Notes: generated by a model from the letters alone, not told the origin. A stretch of 26,539 nucleotides of DNA from Bacillota bacterium (GCA_023441125.1 JAEZQV010000056.1:1-26539); one strand, 5' to 3'; positions 16,389 through 24,351 are shown, numbered from the stretch's first letter. A program made the numbers and translations.

Positions 16389-17441
16389 TTATTTCGCGAA
16401 GTGCTGTACGCCTTTACCGATGCAATAAACCAGCGCCAGCGTCAGCATGGAGCCGATAATCCCGGCGGTGGAAGTACCGCCGTCCACTGCCGGCCAGGCC
16501 GCTTCTTTCTCTGCAGGCTCAACTGACGTTGCGGCTGCTTCTTTTGCTGCCGGTTTTTCCGGTTGTTTAAAATTATAATCCGGTAAGAAAGCGGTTTTTT
16601 CCTGTATTTCGGCAAACAAGCTATGAATTCCTGCCGGTGCTTGTAATTCATCTTCACCGGTAACCCCGGCGACAGACCATTCGAGACCGTCAGGATTAGC
16701 GGAGGCAAACCAGCTTAAGGCACCACCGGTTAGTACCGCGGCAACCAAAAAAGTAATGAATACGCGTTTGACCGGAATGCCGCTCAAAGATTGCCCCAAG
16801 GCTGTTTTGTTCAATATCTCAGGAGATTCTTTCAGAACAAAAATGACCAGCGCCGCTGTGATCAGACCTTCAACCAGTCCGATCGCCAGATGGATAGGCT
16901 GCATTAAAAGCACAAAAGTGCCGAAAGGAAGTTCGGAAATGCCGGAAAATAATGTTTCTAAGACTACGCTGAATGCGCCAAGCTGCAAGCCTACTATTGA
17001 AGCGGCAGCGGCTGCCAGAATGATTCGTCCCTGGGTAGGATTATTGCCGGCCAATGGTTTATAAAGCAGGGGATAGCCGATAAAACAGCCGTAAAAACCC
17101 ATGTTAATCATGTTGGCTCCTAGTGCCAGCAACCCGCCGTCCGCAAAGAATAAACACTGAATGGTCAAGATGGTGGCGATTGCTAAAAATGCTGCATAGG
17201 GTCCTAATAATATGGCTAAGAGGAGAGCGCCGCAGATGTGGCCGCTGGAACCGGTGCCCGGGATGGTAAAATTAATCATCTGGGCCGCAAAAACGAAAGC
17301 GCCCAAAACTCCCATTAAAGGAACTTTGTGGTCATCCAGTTCTCTTTGAACTTTCCTGGCTGAATAGCTGACGGCCCCGATAGCGGCGGCCCACATAACC
17401 CCGCCCACGGCCGGGGAAATTAACGCGTCTGCCATATGCAT
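16389..17441 (-). CDS. cbiM: Cobalt/nickel ECF transporter substrate-binding subunit CbiM fused to a PDGLE (CbiN/NikN-like) domain
   Basis: The protein has 350 residues from ATG 17441, with AGGAG 10 bases upstream; a longer reading to 17468 would bury the N-terminus. It begins M-H-M-A-D-A-L-I-S-P. In CbiM/NikM the free N-terminus and His2 bind the metal, and the second ligand region is present as G-S-S-G-H68. About seven membrane segments span 1-205. From about 228 there is an extra part with a membrane helix, the P-D-G-L-E motif (250-254), an outward loop rich in Pro/Ala/Lys/Glu and a final helix. This replaces a separate CbiN/NikN subunit. Cobalt is the likelier metal because the window also encodes a corrinoid-dependent methyltransferase, but nickel cannot be excluded. 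Confidence 0.92.
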   Translation of the reverse strand: MHMADALISPAVGGVMWAAAIGAVSYSARKVQRELDDHKVPLMGVLGAFVFAAQMINFTIPGTGSSGHICGALLLAILLGPYAAFLAIATILTIQCLFFADGGLLALGANMINMGFYGCFIGYPLLYKPLAGNNPTQGRIILAAAAASIVGLQLGAFSVVLETLFSGISELPFGTFVLLMQPIHLAIGLVEGLITAALVIFVLKESPEILNKTALGQSLSGIPVKRVFITFLVAAVLTGGALSWFASANPDGLEWSVAGVTGEDELQAPAGIHSLFAEIQEKTAFLPDYNFKQPEKPAAKEAAATSVEPAEKEAAWPAVDGGTSTAGIIGSMLTLALVYCIGKGVQHFAK

Positions 17442-17500
17442 AATCAAATCACTCCTAATTTTTTGCAAAATTCTACCGTTTTCCGGAATAAAAAAAACTA

Positions 17501-17682
17501 CTAAGAAACCCCTGGCATAGCTGCCGGGATAAGACCTTCGTAGCCTGATTCATCGATATGCAGTTGGATGAAACCTAAAACCAGTCCTTCAGAACTATAG
17601 GCATCTTCATGACACACTATATTGTGAATAATTTCATCAATATATTTTTATTCGCTATCGCTACCTTTATTCCTGCTGCCAT
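17501..17682 (-). pseudogene. Possible small gene with a frameshift upstream of cbiM
   Basis: On the minus strand an ATG at 17682 opens a frame (M-A-A-G-I-K-V-A-I-A-N-K) that stops after 21 codons. The adjacent frame stays open for 47 codons to TAG 17503-17501, with protein-like content (H-E-D-A-Y-S-S-E-G-L-V-L-G-F-I-Q-L-H-I-D). The two join into a continuous 60-residue product if one base is added in the A-run near 17650. The span of 182 bases is one short of a whole number of codons, as expected for a single-base loss. There is no clear ribosome binding site. It could instead be chance or a real 38-residue product from GTG. I do not recognise the family. The rest of the 17442-17852 gap shows no known riboswitch. 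Confidence 0.3.
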
Positions 17683-17852
17683 TTTCAACTTTTTCTAAAT
17701 TTTTGCTTAGTTAACCCGGCTAATGTCGGCCCCGCGGTAAAGCTTGCCTGGCAGGCTATATATTAGCGGCAGGTTGTGAAGGTTTTTCGCGGTTTGGACA
17801 GAATATTATGGAAGTGATTGCAAATGTTGAGGTATGGAGGCTGTTATAATTT

Positions 17853-18866
17853 ATGTCTAAAGTAAGTCGCATACTAACGGGTATAACCCTGATTTCTCTC
17901 CTGCTGCTGGGAGCGGGCTGTGCAGCGGGCGGTTTGTTCACCCCTAAACCGTATAAAGACACTTTATTTATTATGGATACCATTATTGAAATAACGGCTT
18001 ATGGGTCAGGCAGCGAGGCCGGTGTAAAGGCGGCGTTTGACGAGTTCAAACGGATTAATGAGCTGACCGACAGGTTTAATGATGCCAGCCAGGTATCACG
18101 AATTAACCAATTGGCCGGTAAGGAGAAAGTCCAGGTCGATCCGGCTGTGATTGCCATGCTTGAGCTGGCCCGCAGCCGGTCTGAGCAGTCCAATGGCGCT
18201 CTGGATATTACCATTGGGGCGCTTACCGAACTGTGGTCTGTAGGCCATAAGGGAGAATATGTTCCCAGCGACGCCGAAATTAAGGCCGTATTGCCCTTGG
18301 TTGATTACCGGCTGCTGGCAATTGACAATCAAGCCAACACCGTGTATATGCCTAAAGCCGGCATGAAAATCGACTTGGGTGCCGTGGCCAAATCCTATGC
18401 GAACCGGAAGGCCATTGAAGCTTTGCAAGCCCATGGTGTAAAATCGGCCTTGATAAATGCCGGTGGCGAGGTCCGGGTTATTGGCAAACGGCCGGATGGC
18501 CAGCCCTGGCGCATCGGTGTGCAGGACCCGCGCAATTCCGAGGGCGTTGCGGCCAAAGTATCCTTAAACGACTGGGATGTGCTGGAAACCTCGGGCGATT
18601 ACCAACGGTACTTTATTAAGGATGGGGTGCGCTATTCGCATATCCTTGATCCGCATACCGGTTATCAGCCGCGGGAAGTGGCCAGTGTCACCATTTTGTC
18701 CCAGGCGGAGAACAATGTTGACGTACTAAGCACAGCCATATTTGTCCTGGGGGTGGAAAAAGGACAGGAATTACTAAAGCAGTTCCCGGGAACAGAAGCC
18801 ATATTTATAACCACAGACGGCAAAAAAGTGATTACGCCTGGCTTAACGGGCAAAGTTGAGCTGTAG
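17853..18866 (+). CDS. apbE: FAD:protein FMN transferase (ApbE lipoprotein)
   Basis: The 337-residue exported lipoprotein has a hydrophobic signal about 8-20 and lipobox L-G-A-G-C (Cys23). It transfers FMN from FAD onto a Thr of flavoproteins such as RnfG/RnfD or NqrB/C. Family stretches are all present: M-D-T-I-I-E-I-T-A-Y-G after the signal, D-I-T-I-G-A-L in the middle, K-I-D-L-G-A-V-A-K-S-Y-A, N-A-G-G-E-V, S-G-D-Y-Q-R-Y-F, Y-S-H-I-L-D-P-H-T-G and the Mg-binding D-V-L-S-T-A. GGAGG (17836-17840) lies 12 bases before ATG. The gene stands alone, divergent from cbiM. Its target flavoprotein is not in the window; Rnf would be the natural partner in an acetogen. Confidence 0.95.
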   Translation: MSKVSRILTGITLISLLLLGAGCAAGGLFTPKPYKDTLFIMDTIIEITAYGSGSEAGVKAAFDEFKRINELTDRFNDASQVSRINQLAGKEKVQVDPAVIAMLELARSRSEQSNGALDITIGALTELWSVGHKGEYVPSDAEIKAVLPLVDYRLLAIDNQANTVYMPKAGMKIDLGAVAKSYANRKAIEALQAHGVKSALINAGGEVRVIGKRPDGQPWRIGVQDPRNSEGVAAKVSLNDWDVLETSGDYQRYFIKDGVRYSHILDPHTGYQPREVASVTILSQAENNVDVLSTAIFVLGVEKGQELLKQFPGTEAIFITTDGKKVITPGLTGKVEL

Positions 18867-18872
18867 CCAAGG

Positions 18873-18902
18873 TTGCGGGACAAACAGCAGGCTTGCTATA
18901 AT
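18873..18902 (+). promoter_or_regulatory. Sigma-A promoter for the Nudix/two-component operon
   Basis: TTGCGG (18873-18878) and a perfect TATAAT (18897-18902) are 18 bases apart, 38 bases before the Nudix ATG. It starts just past the apbE stop, so the Nudix-kinase-regulator genes form their own transcription unit. Confidence 0.65.
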
Positions 18903-18940
18903 TACAGTGCGTTAGAACCCCTTTTGACGAGGTGAAGTAA

Positions 18941-19597
18941 ATGAATACCGATAAACTGAAAATGGCCTTGTCCGGCGCATTGGCGGGCCAAGCCGGCAAG
19001 CTTGCCAATACCGAGGATTTTTTGCAGGCTGCGGTTACCGTTCCTCTGATAGATATCGCCGGCGAGCCGGCAGTTTTGTTTGAGGTCCGCTCCGGCAAGC
19101 TTAACTGGCAGCCCGGAGAAATATGCTTTCCCGGCGGCCGGATTGAGGCCTATGATGCCAATCCTTTAGAGACGGCAGTCCGGGAGACGGTAGAAGAACT
19201 CGGCGTTGCCCCGAATCGTATTGAAGTGCTGGGAGCGCTGGATTTTCTGGTCAGTCCCATTGGTGTTTTGCTGTATCCCTTTGCCGTACATATCGCGGCA
19301 TCGCTGCCGCTGGCGCCCAATGCCGATGAGGTTGCCGAAATATTTACGGTGCCGCTCAGTTTTTTACTTACCACCAAACCGCAGGTAGCCGCCATGGAGA
19401 CGGCTACCAGGCCGCTGGACGATTTTCCCTTCGAACTGCTGCCGCCTGACTATCCGCAGGGTTACCGGCGCAGAGCCAAGTATTCGGTGCTGTTTTATCA
19501 GTACAACCAGTATATTATCTGGGGCTTAACGGCCAGGGTGCTGGCCACTTTTATTGACCTGTGCCGCAGCAAAATTGGCGGAGGCTTGCTGCGATGA
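18941..19597 (+). CDS. Nudix hydrolase, CoA pyrophosphatase (NudL/YeaB)-like
   Basis: The 218-residue cytosolic protein has L-N-W-Q-P-G-E-I-C-F-P-G-G-R-I-E (54-69) leading into the Nudix helix R-E-T-V-E-E-L-G-V (81-89). The Q-P-G-x-I-C-F-P-G-G lead-in is the mark of the CoA-pyrophosphatase branch, which splits CoA to 4'-phosphopantetheine and 3',5'-ADP. The general Nudix Glu pair that binds Mg is present. AGGTGA (18929-18934) precedes ATG. Its TGA overlaps the ATG of the sensor kinase (ATGA), so the two are translationally coupled; the functional reason is unclear. Confidence 0.85.
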   Translation: MNTDKLKMALSGALAGQAGKLANTEDFLQAAVTVPLIDIAGEPAVLFEVRSGKLNWQPGEICFPGGRIEAYDANPLETAVRETVEELGVAPNRIEVLGALDFLVSPIGVLLYPFAVHIAASLPLAPNADEVAEIFTVPLSFLLTTKPQVAAMETATRPLDDFPFELLPPDYPQGYRRRAKYSVLFYQYNQYIIWGLTARVLATFIDLCRSKIGGGLLR

Positions 19598-20883
19598 TTC
19601 CTCATGTTGTCCTGTTGGTCAGCATAACCGGACTGGTATTTACGTATCCGTTTGACGGCTATTTTCGTTTTACCCTCAGTGTGGTTGTGCTGGCCACGCT
19701 GCTCTTGTATTTCCAGAAGCTGCCGGTCATTCGCATTTCAACGGCAGTTGGCGTTCTGATTTTACTGTTTCGCACCGTCATAAAATATCCTTTCCTGGAT
19801 GAAACGCTGAGTGGCGTCCTCATGCACAATTTGCCGTCGTTTGGTTACTATCTTGCCTACGGCCTGCTGTTTAAAGGGTTGAAAGTACGCGATTATACCG
19901 GCAATATTCCCGCGCTTGTGCTCCTCTTGAGTCTTTGCGATATTACCAGTAATTGCGTAGAACTCATCATTCGCTCAGAACTGGTCGGCCGCACGCTGGA
20001 AGAGGTTTTAACCCGGGTAGTGGCTGTCGGCGTTGGCCGGGCCTTACTAGCCGTGATCGGCTATTATTCTTTGAAACGCTATCGCGATTTTGTGCTGGCC
20101 GAAGACCATGCCGCCCGGTATGCCGAGTTAATCCTTATCATTGCCAAGCTAAAAGCCGAGTTGTTTTACCTGAAAAAATCGTCGGCCGATATTGAATTGG
20201 TTATGGAGAAAGGGTATACCTTATATCAGACGCTCAATGCCGTTTATCCGGGGGAACTGTCCCAGACCGATTCGCCGGCAGCCCGGGCGCTGGCAATTGC
20301 CCGCGACATTCACGAAGTAAAAAAGGACTATTACCGGGTGACCCGGGGCATTGAGGAAATTTTAAATGTGGCCGTGAGCGAGGAAGGGCTGCCGCTGGCG
20401 GAATTCTTTCAAATTGTCGAGCAAAATACCAGAAGGTATATCAACGGCCTGGACAAGCCCATTACCATAACCTTCAATTATACCGGTGATTTGGTTACCG
20501 ACCAGTATTATGCCATTGTCTCGATTTTAAATAATTTAATTATCAATGCGGTCGAAGCCGTTGACGCCACCGGTATTATTACGGTTAGCGGGCAGTGCGG
20601 CGGCGGCAGGCTGGTGCTGAGCGTTGCCGATAACGGTCCGGGTATCAGTCCCGAAGAAATGGAGCTGATATTTGCTCCGGGGTATTCCACCAAATTCTCG
20701 GAGATTACCGGCCAGATGTCGACCGGACTGGGTTTGAGTCATGTTAAAAATCTGACAGAAGCTCTGGCGGGCAAGATTACGGTGAGTTCGCAGCCCGGCA
20801 AAACAGTATTTGCGGTCACTTTTTTACTGGAAAATTTAGCGGTAAGCCGGTCAGGCCCTGGCGTTAGCCGGTATATTGGATAG
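19594..20883 (+). CDS. GlnK (YcbA)-type sensor histidine kinase
   Basis: The kinase has 429 residues from ATG 19594, with GGAGG 9 bases upstream and an ATGA overlap with the Nudix stop. Five or six membrane segments fill residues 1-160, with little outside the membrane, followed by a helix (165-215). The phospho-accepting helix is A-R-D-I-H240-E-V-K-K-D-Y. The ATPase part has the N-box I-L-N-N-L-I-I-N-A-V-E-A (311-322), D-N-G-P-G-I (346-351) and S-T-G-L-G-L-S (376-382). This layout, together with the partner below, matches Bacillus GlnK/YcbA, which responds to glutamine. The signal here is probably an amino acid or dicarboxylate. Confidence 0.87.
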   Translation: MIPHVVLLVSITGLVFTYPFDGYFRFTLSVVVLATLLLYFQKLPVIRISTAVGVLILLFRTVIKYPFLDETLSGVLMHNLPSFGYYLAYGLLFKGLKVRDYTGNIPALVLLLSLCDITSNCVELIIRSELVGRTLEEVLTRVVAVGVGRALLAVIGYYSLKRYRDFVLAEDHAARYAELILIIAKLKAELFYLKKSSADIELVMEKGYTLYQTLNAVYPGELSQTDSPAARALAIARDIHEVKKDYYRVTRGIEEILNVAVSEEGLPLAEFFQIVEQNTRRYINGLDKPITITFNYTGDLVTDQYYAIVSILNNLIINAVEAVDATGIITVSGQCGGGRLVLSVADNGPGISPEEMELIFAPGYSTKFSEITGQMSTGLGLSHVKNLTEALAGKITVSSQPGKTVFAVTFLLENLAVSRSGPGVSRYIG

Positions 20884-20894
20884 GGGGCAAAGCA

Positions 20895-21755
20895 GTGCGG
20901 TTTGTCATCATTGAAGATGATATCAGTGTGCGGAAGATTATCGGCAATATTATTGAAAAATACACGCTGGGAACGGTAGTGGCCGAATGCGGCGACGGGC
21001 TGAAAGCCGAGGCCATTATTGCCGAGTATGCGCCGGATGTGGCTCTGATTGATCTGTTGCTGCCGGGACAGGACGGCATTGAGTTAATCCGGCGGCTCAA
21101 GGAAAGCGGGCTGGAAACTTCCTTTATCATGATTTCCGAGAGCACCAGCCAGCCCATGATAACCAAGGCCTATCAGTCGGGAATTGACTTTTATATCCAT
21201 AAACCGCTGAACGTGCTGGAAATTGTTTCGGTGATTGGCAAGGTGGAGGAAAGCCGGCGGCTCCGGCAGGTAATGTCTTTAATTTCACAAACGACTGCCC
21301 GGTATGTCAGTCTGGCGCCCCGGCCGGCGGACGGGGATGACAACAGTAAGAAAAACCGGATTAACCGGATTTTTTCTGAGTTAGGCATTATCGGCGAAGC
21401 CGGCGCCAAAAGCATTCACCAGCTGGCGCAACTGGTGGACAGCCGCCTGGCAGACGGGCAGGACCAGGCCTACCAGCTGCATGAACTGTATCAGGAACTA
21501 TCGCTGTCGGTGGGCCAGGATGTCAAGACCATTGAGCAGCGGATTCGGCGGACCATTGCCAAAGCCATGCAGAATGTAGCCAATATGGGGATCGATGACT
21601 ACCATAACGACAAATTTGAGGTGTATAGCGGCGCCTTGTTTGATTTTAAGGAAGTCCGCCAGGAGATGGCCTTCATCCAGGGCAAGGGCACCTACCGCGG
21701 TAAAATTAACATTAAAAAATTTTTGGAAGGCCTGCTGTTTCTGGCTGCTGAATAA
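20895..21755 (+). CDS. GlnL (YcbB)-type response regulator
   Basis: This is a 286-residue DNA-binding regulator. The receiver domain (1-115) has the acidic pair D8-D9, phospho-acceptor D53 in L-I-D-L-L-L-P-G-Q-D-G, S81/T84 and K103 in H-K-P-L. The rest (about 150-286) is a YcbB-type effector domain rather than an OmpR or LuxR helix-turn-helix, as in Bacillus GlnL. GTG 20895 has AGGGGG seven bases upstream, 11 bases after the kinase stop. It likely activates the symporter gene downstream, as GlnL activates a glutamine permease operon in Bacillus subtilis. Confidence 0.88.
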   Translation: MRFVIIEDDISVRKIIGNIIEKYTLGTVVAECGDGLKAEAIIAEYAPDVALIDLLLPGQDGIELIRRLKESGLETSFIMISESTSQPMITKAYQSGIDFYIHKPLNVLEIVSVIGKVEESRRLRQVMSLISQTTARYVSLAPRPADGDDNSKKNRINRIFSELGIIGEAGAKSIHQLAQLVDSRLADGQDQAYQLHELYQELSLSVGQDVKTIEQRIRRTIAKAMQNVANMGIDDYHNDKFEVYSGALFDFKEVRQEMAFIQGKGTYRGKINIKKFLEGLLFLAAE

Positions 21756-21780
21756 CCCCGGCAAACGGGGTTATTGTATT
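21751..21780 (+). terminator. Terminator after the response regulator
   Basis: A perfect 10-bp stem (AATAACCCCG 21751-21760 with CGGGGTTATT 21766-21775) with a 5-base loop includes the stop codon and is followed by GTATT. The U-run is poor, so some read-through to the symporter is possible. Confidence 0.6.
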
Positions 21781-21838
21781 ATGTATACATTTTCCTGACA
21801 ATTGAAACTTTGTGTCTGTTTTTGTAGTTTTTTATAGA
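21781..21838 (+). promoter_or_regulatory. Promoter/operator region of the symporter gene
   Basis: TTGTGT (21810-21815) and TATAGA (21833-21838) are 17 bases apart and make a plausible promoter. The T-rich direct repeats CTTTGT (21808-21813) and TTTTGT (21820-21825) overlap it and recall the TTTTGT repeats reported for Bacillus GlnL (from memory). A perfect palindrome ATGTATACAT (21781-21790), of the kind bound by GntR-family repressors, lies just upstream. Confidence 0.4.
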
Positions 21839-21902
21839 ACGTCATTTACATTAAATTCTGAAAAGAATGTACAAGTTATACTACAAAAGGAGGTACTATC
21901 AA

Positions 21903-23168
21903 ATGTCTCACGTTCAAGCTGAGAAGCCGAAAAAAGGCATGGGTCTGACAACACAAATTTTTATCGGTCTTATCCTAGGTGTAATCTTTGGCTATGCCTT
22001 CCCTAAGTACGCCGTTGAATTGAAACCGGTCGGCGACATGTTCATTCGTATGATCAAGATGATTGTCGTGCCGTTGGTCTTCAGCTCCCTGGTTATGGGT
22101 ATTGCCGGCACCGGCGACTTTAAAAAACTGGGCCGTCTGGGTGCCAAAGCCATCCTTTGGTTTGAAATCGCCACTACCCTGGCGCTCATCGTCGGTCTGC
22201 TGGTTGTTAACGTGTTCCAGCCAGGCGTCGGCGTTCATGTTGCCGCCAGCGGCGGCGCCGATGCCGCTGCTGCCGCCAAGAAGACCATTGACATGACCCA
22301 GATGCTTGTCAACATTGTTCCGACCAATATTATTGATGCGATGGGCCGCGGTGACATGCTGCAAATCATCCTGTTCTCCACCTTCTTCGGGGTAGCCGCG
22401 GCGGCTATGGGCGCCAAAGGCAAGCCGGTTGTGGATATGTGCATCAGTGTGGCCGAGATTATGTTCAAGTTTACCTGGTATGTTATGAAGCTGGCCCCGA
22501 TCGGTGTATTTGCCCTGATTGCCTTTACAGTCGGCAAATTTGGTCTGGGCATGCTCATTCCACTGGCCAAACTGATCGGCTCGCTGTACTTTGCGCTGGT
22601 TACCTTCGTCTTATTGGTACTGGCCGGTGCCTCACTGGTTATCCGCGTAAACTTCTTCCATTTGCTGCGGGCTCTGAAAGAGCCTATCCTGATTGGGTTC
22701 TCGACCGCCTCCAGCGAAGCGGCTCTGCCGATTGCCATGGAAAAACTGGAAAAATTCGGTGTTCCCAAGCATATCATCACCTTTGTACTGCCGACAGGCT
22801 ACACCTTCAACCTTGACGGCTCAACCCTGTACAGTGCCCTGGCGGTCGTATTCATCGCCCAGGTTTATGGCATACCGTTTGACCTTTCCCAACAAATTCT
22901 CATGGTGCTTACCCTGATGATGTCGACCAAAGGCATTGCCGCTGTTCCCGGCGCATCGCTCATCGTTATTGCCGGTACTGCCGCCGCTTTCGGTCTGCCG
23001 GTAGAGGGCATCGGCATTATTCTTGGTGTTGACCGTATTCTTGATATGGCCCGTACAGCCTGTAACCTCATCGGCAACTGTGTAGCTGCCGTTGTTGTTG
23101 CCCGCTGGGAAAAAGAACTGCCTGACGATGTGCTGCAGGTAGCTTACGCCCAAAATTACGACGACTAA
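21903..23168 (+). CDS. Dicarboxylate/amino acid:cation symporter (GltP/DctA family)
   Basis: The 421-residue membrane protein of the DAACS family has the serine-rich hairpin S-T-A-S-S-E-A-A-L-P, then T-F-N-L-D-G-S-T-L-Y, and the last helix D-R-I-L-D-M-A-R-T-A-C-N-L-I-G-N. The D-M-A-R-T run matches the Asp394/Arg397/Thr398 positions that hold the amino group and side chain in GltPh-type glutamate/aspartate carriers, whereas DctA has C-R-A there, so an acidic amino acid is the better guess. The position equal to Asp405 of GltPh is Asn, so ion coupling may differ. ATG 21903 was chosen for AAAGGAGGT (21887-21895); an upstream ATG (21867) lacks one. It follows the GlnK/GlnL pair and is its likely target. 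Confidence 0.93.
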   Translation: MSHVQAEKPKKGMGLTTQIFIGLILGVIFGYAFPKYAVELKPVGDMFIRMIKMIVVPLVFSSLVMGIAGTGDFKKLGRLGAKAILWFEIATTLALIVGLLVVNVFQPGVGVHVAASGGADAAAAAKKTIDMTQMLVNIVPTNIIDAMGRGDMLQIILFSTFFGVAAAAMGAKGKPVVDMCISVAEIMFKFTWYVMKLAPIGVFALIAFTVGKFGLGMLIPLAKLIGSLYFALVTFVLLVLAGASLVIRVNFFHLLRALKEPILIGFSTASSEAALPIAMEKLEKFGVPKHIITFVLPTGYTFNLDGSTLYSALAVVFIAQVYGIPFDLSQQILMVLTLMMSTKGIAAVPGASLIVIAGTAAAFGLPVEGIGIILGVDRILDMARTACNLIGNCVAAVVVARWEKELPDDVLQVAYAQNYDD

Positions 23169-23198
23169 TCACCAACAAAAAGACTGTCAGTAGCAAAA

Positions 23199-23249
23199 GA
23201 AACACTCCCGCAGCATGGTATAAAATCATGCAGCTGGGAGTGTTTTTTT
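23199..23249 (+). terminator. Strong terminator after the symporter
   Basis: AAACACTCCC (about 23200-23209) pairs with GGGAGTGTTT, reinforced by GCATG/CATGC inside, and runs directly into seven T residues (23243-23249). It ends the symporter transcript cleanly. Confidence 0.88.
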
Positions 23250-23380
23250 CTAGGGTATGTGCCTGATTGGGAAGCAAAAAGAGCGTCCCTTCGCTTCTTG
23301 CAGACTTCATAGCTAGAGTCCAGGCGACTGATGGACGACCACTTCCTAACCCAGGAGGGGAATAGTAATTTAAAAAAACA
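23250..23380. other. Unassigned intergenic stretch at a composition boundary
   Basis: No gene is supported here. Short hairpins (AGCG/CGCT near 23281-23294; GTCCA/TGGAC near 23317-23335) are present. Beyond about 23365 the sequence turns clearly AT-rich and stays so through the GntR gene, so this stretch marks the edge of a segment with different composition. I saw no insertion-sequence ends or direct repeats that would prove an insertion. Confidence 0.3.
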
Positions 23381-23409
23381 TTATTTTACAATATGATATG
23401 TGATATAAT
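23381..23409 (+). promoter_or_regulatory. Extended -10 promoter of the GntR gene
   Basis: TATAAT at 23404-23409 is preceded by TG and one base (TGATATAAT), the extended -10 form, with a weak TTATTT (23381-23386) 17 bases upstream. The surrounding ATGATATGTGATATAATAT is partly symmetric and could be an autoregulatory site. Confidence 0.5.
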
Positions 23410-23545
23410 ATACTTAGGAATGATTATCCTTGCGCTGACAAGAGCTTGAAAATAGTAGAGTTATTAAAGCGGGTTTTACTGCTAAAAACGCAGCAGCACC
23501 TTGCTATAAAACGAAATTGAAAAAAATTATTAGGAGAGGATATAA

Positions 23546-24247
23546 TTGGAATATAGAACAAAAAGTGACTATATTTATGAAAAAATTAAAGATGATATTA
23601 TAGAAGGAAAATTAGCTTTGGGTGAAAGATTGCTTATAAGCACCTTGGCACAACAATATAACGTTAGCGCCATGCCAATAAGAGAAGTAATTAACAGATT
23701 ATTGCAGGATGGGCTGGTGGAAACTATTGCCAATGTTGGTGCCAGAATCGTTACTTTTGACAAACATAAGTATAAGGAAATTTTTTTTGTTGAAATTGAG
23801 TTAGAGGCCTTAGCCTTAAAAATGGCCGCTGAATCAGCAAATGACGATTTGATAAAAAAACTGGAAAACATCATAGCGGAAATGGAAGATAGCCTGGCGA
23901 AGAGCGATATGTTCCTCTATGCAAAACTAAACAAAAAATTTCATCTAGCAATATGTGAGGCAAATCCCAATACGTTTTTATATGAAACATTAGTCTCCTT
24001 GTGGAATAGAGTAGATTTGATACGACGGACACTTGCCTTGTCTTTTACAAGGGCTACTGAATCATTGGCTGAGCATAAATTGATTTTGCAAGCAGTAACA
24101 GACCGAGATGGAGAGCGGGCGGTGCAGGCCTTTCGCCAGCATAAAGCAAATGCCTCGAAGTTTTACCAGAAGAATTTTCCAACATGGGGTTACAACGAGG
24201 ATGCTAGCGACGAAATAAAAAGCCCGAAAGCTGACGGGATTGCCTGA
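23546..24247 (+). CDS. GntR-family (FadR/FCD subfamily) transcriptional regulator
   Basis: This is a 233-residue DNA-binding regulator. A winged helix-turn-helix fills 5-70 (Y-E-K-I-K-D-D-I-I-E-G-K-L, then P-I-R-E-V-I-N-R-L-L-Q-D-G-L-V). An all-helical FCD ligand domain (about 80-205) has metal-ligand histidines at H133 (K-F-H-L-A-I), H177 (A-E-H-K-L-I) and H199 (F-R-Q-H-K-A). Such regulators bind small carboxylates and usually repress an adjacent catabolic operon. The start is TTG 23546 with AGGAGAGGA at 23532-23540. Codon use is AT-rich (AAA, AGA, ATA) unlike the genes to its left. It sits before a cupin/aldolase operon and most likely acts on the palindrome at 24596-24654. Confidence 0.92.
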   Translation: MEYRTKSDYIYEKIKDDIIEGKLALGERLLISTLAQQYNVSAMPIREVINRLLQDGLVETIANVGARIVTFDKHKYKEIFFVEIELEALALKMAAESANDDLIKKLENIIAEMEDSLAKSDMFLYAKLNKKFHLAICEANPNTFLYETLVSLWNRVDLIRRTLALSFTRATESLAEHKLILQAVTDRDGERAVQAFRQHKANASKFYQKNFPTWGYNEDASDEIKSPKADGIA

Positions 24248-24294
24248 CCGAAAGTTGCCAGATATAATGACCACACCATGATAAGCAAGGAAAA

Positions 24295-24351
24295 GACGCC
24301 CCCGTTGAACGTACTACTGCTGCAGCTAGTAGTACATTCAACGGGGGCGTC
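24295..24351. terminator. Very stable GC-rich hairpin after the GntR gene
   Basis: A 15-bp stem (24295-24309 with 24337-24351), a mismatch, and a further 8-bp stem (GTACTACT/AGTAGTAC) close a short loop. On the plus strand no U-run follows; on the minus strand it is followed by UUUU. It probably ends the GntR transcript or acts as a boundary. The stretch 24352-24573 is AT-rich and holds no gene I can support. Confidence 0.55.

Noticed and set aside
17700..17760. c-di-GMP-I riboswitch on the minus strand (AGCCGGGTTA near 17710-17720)
   Set aside because: The ACGCAAAGCC core and the first GGGCAAACC segment are absent.
21867..21902. Upstream ATG of the symporter
   Set aside because: It lacks a ribosome binding site, while ATG 21903 has a full AAAGGAGGT.
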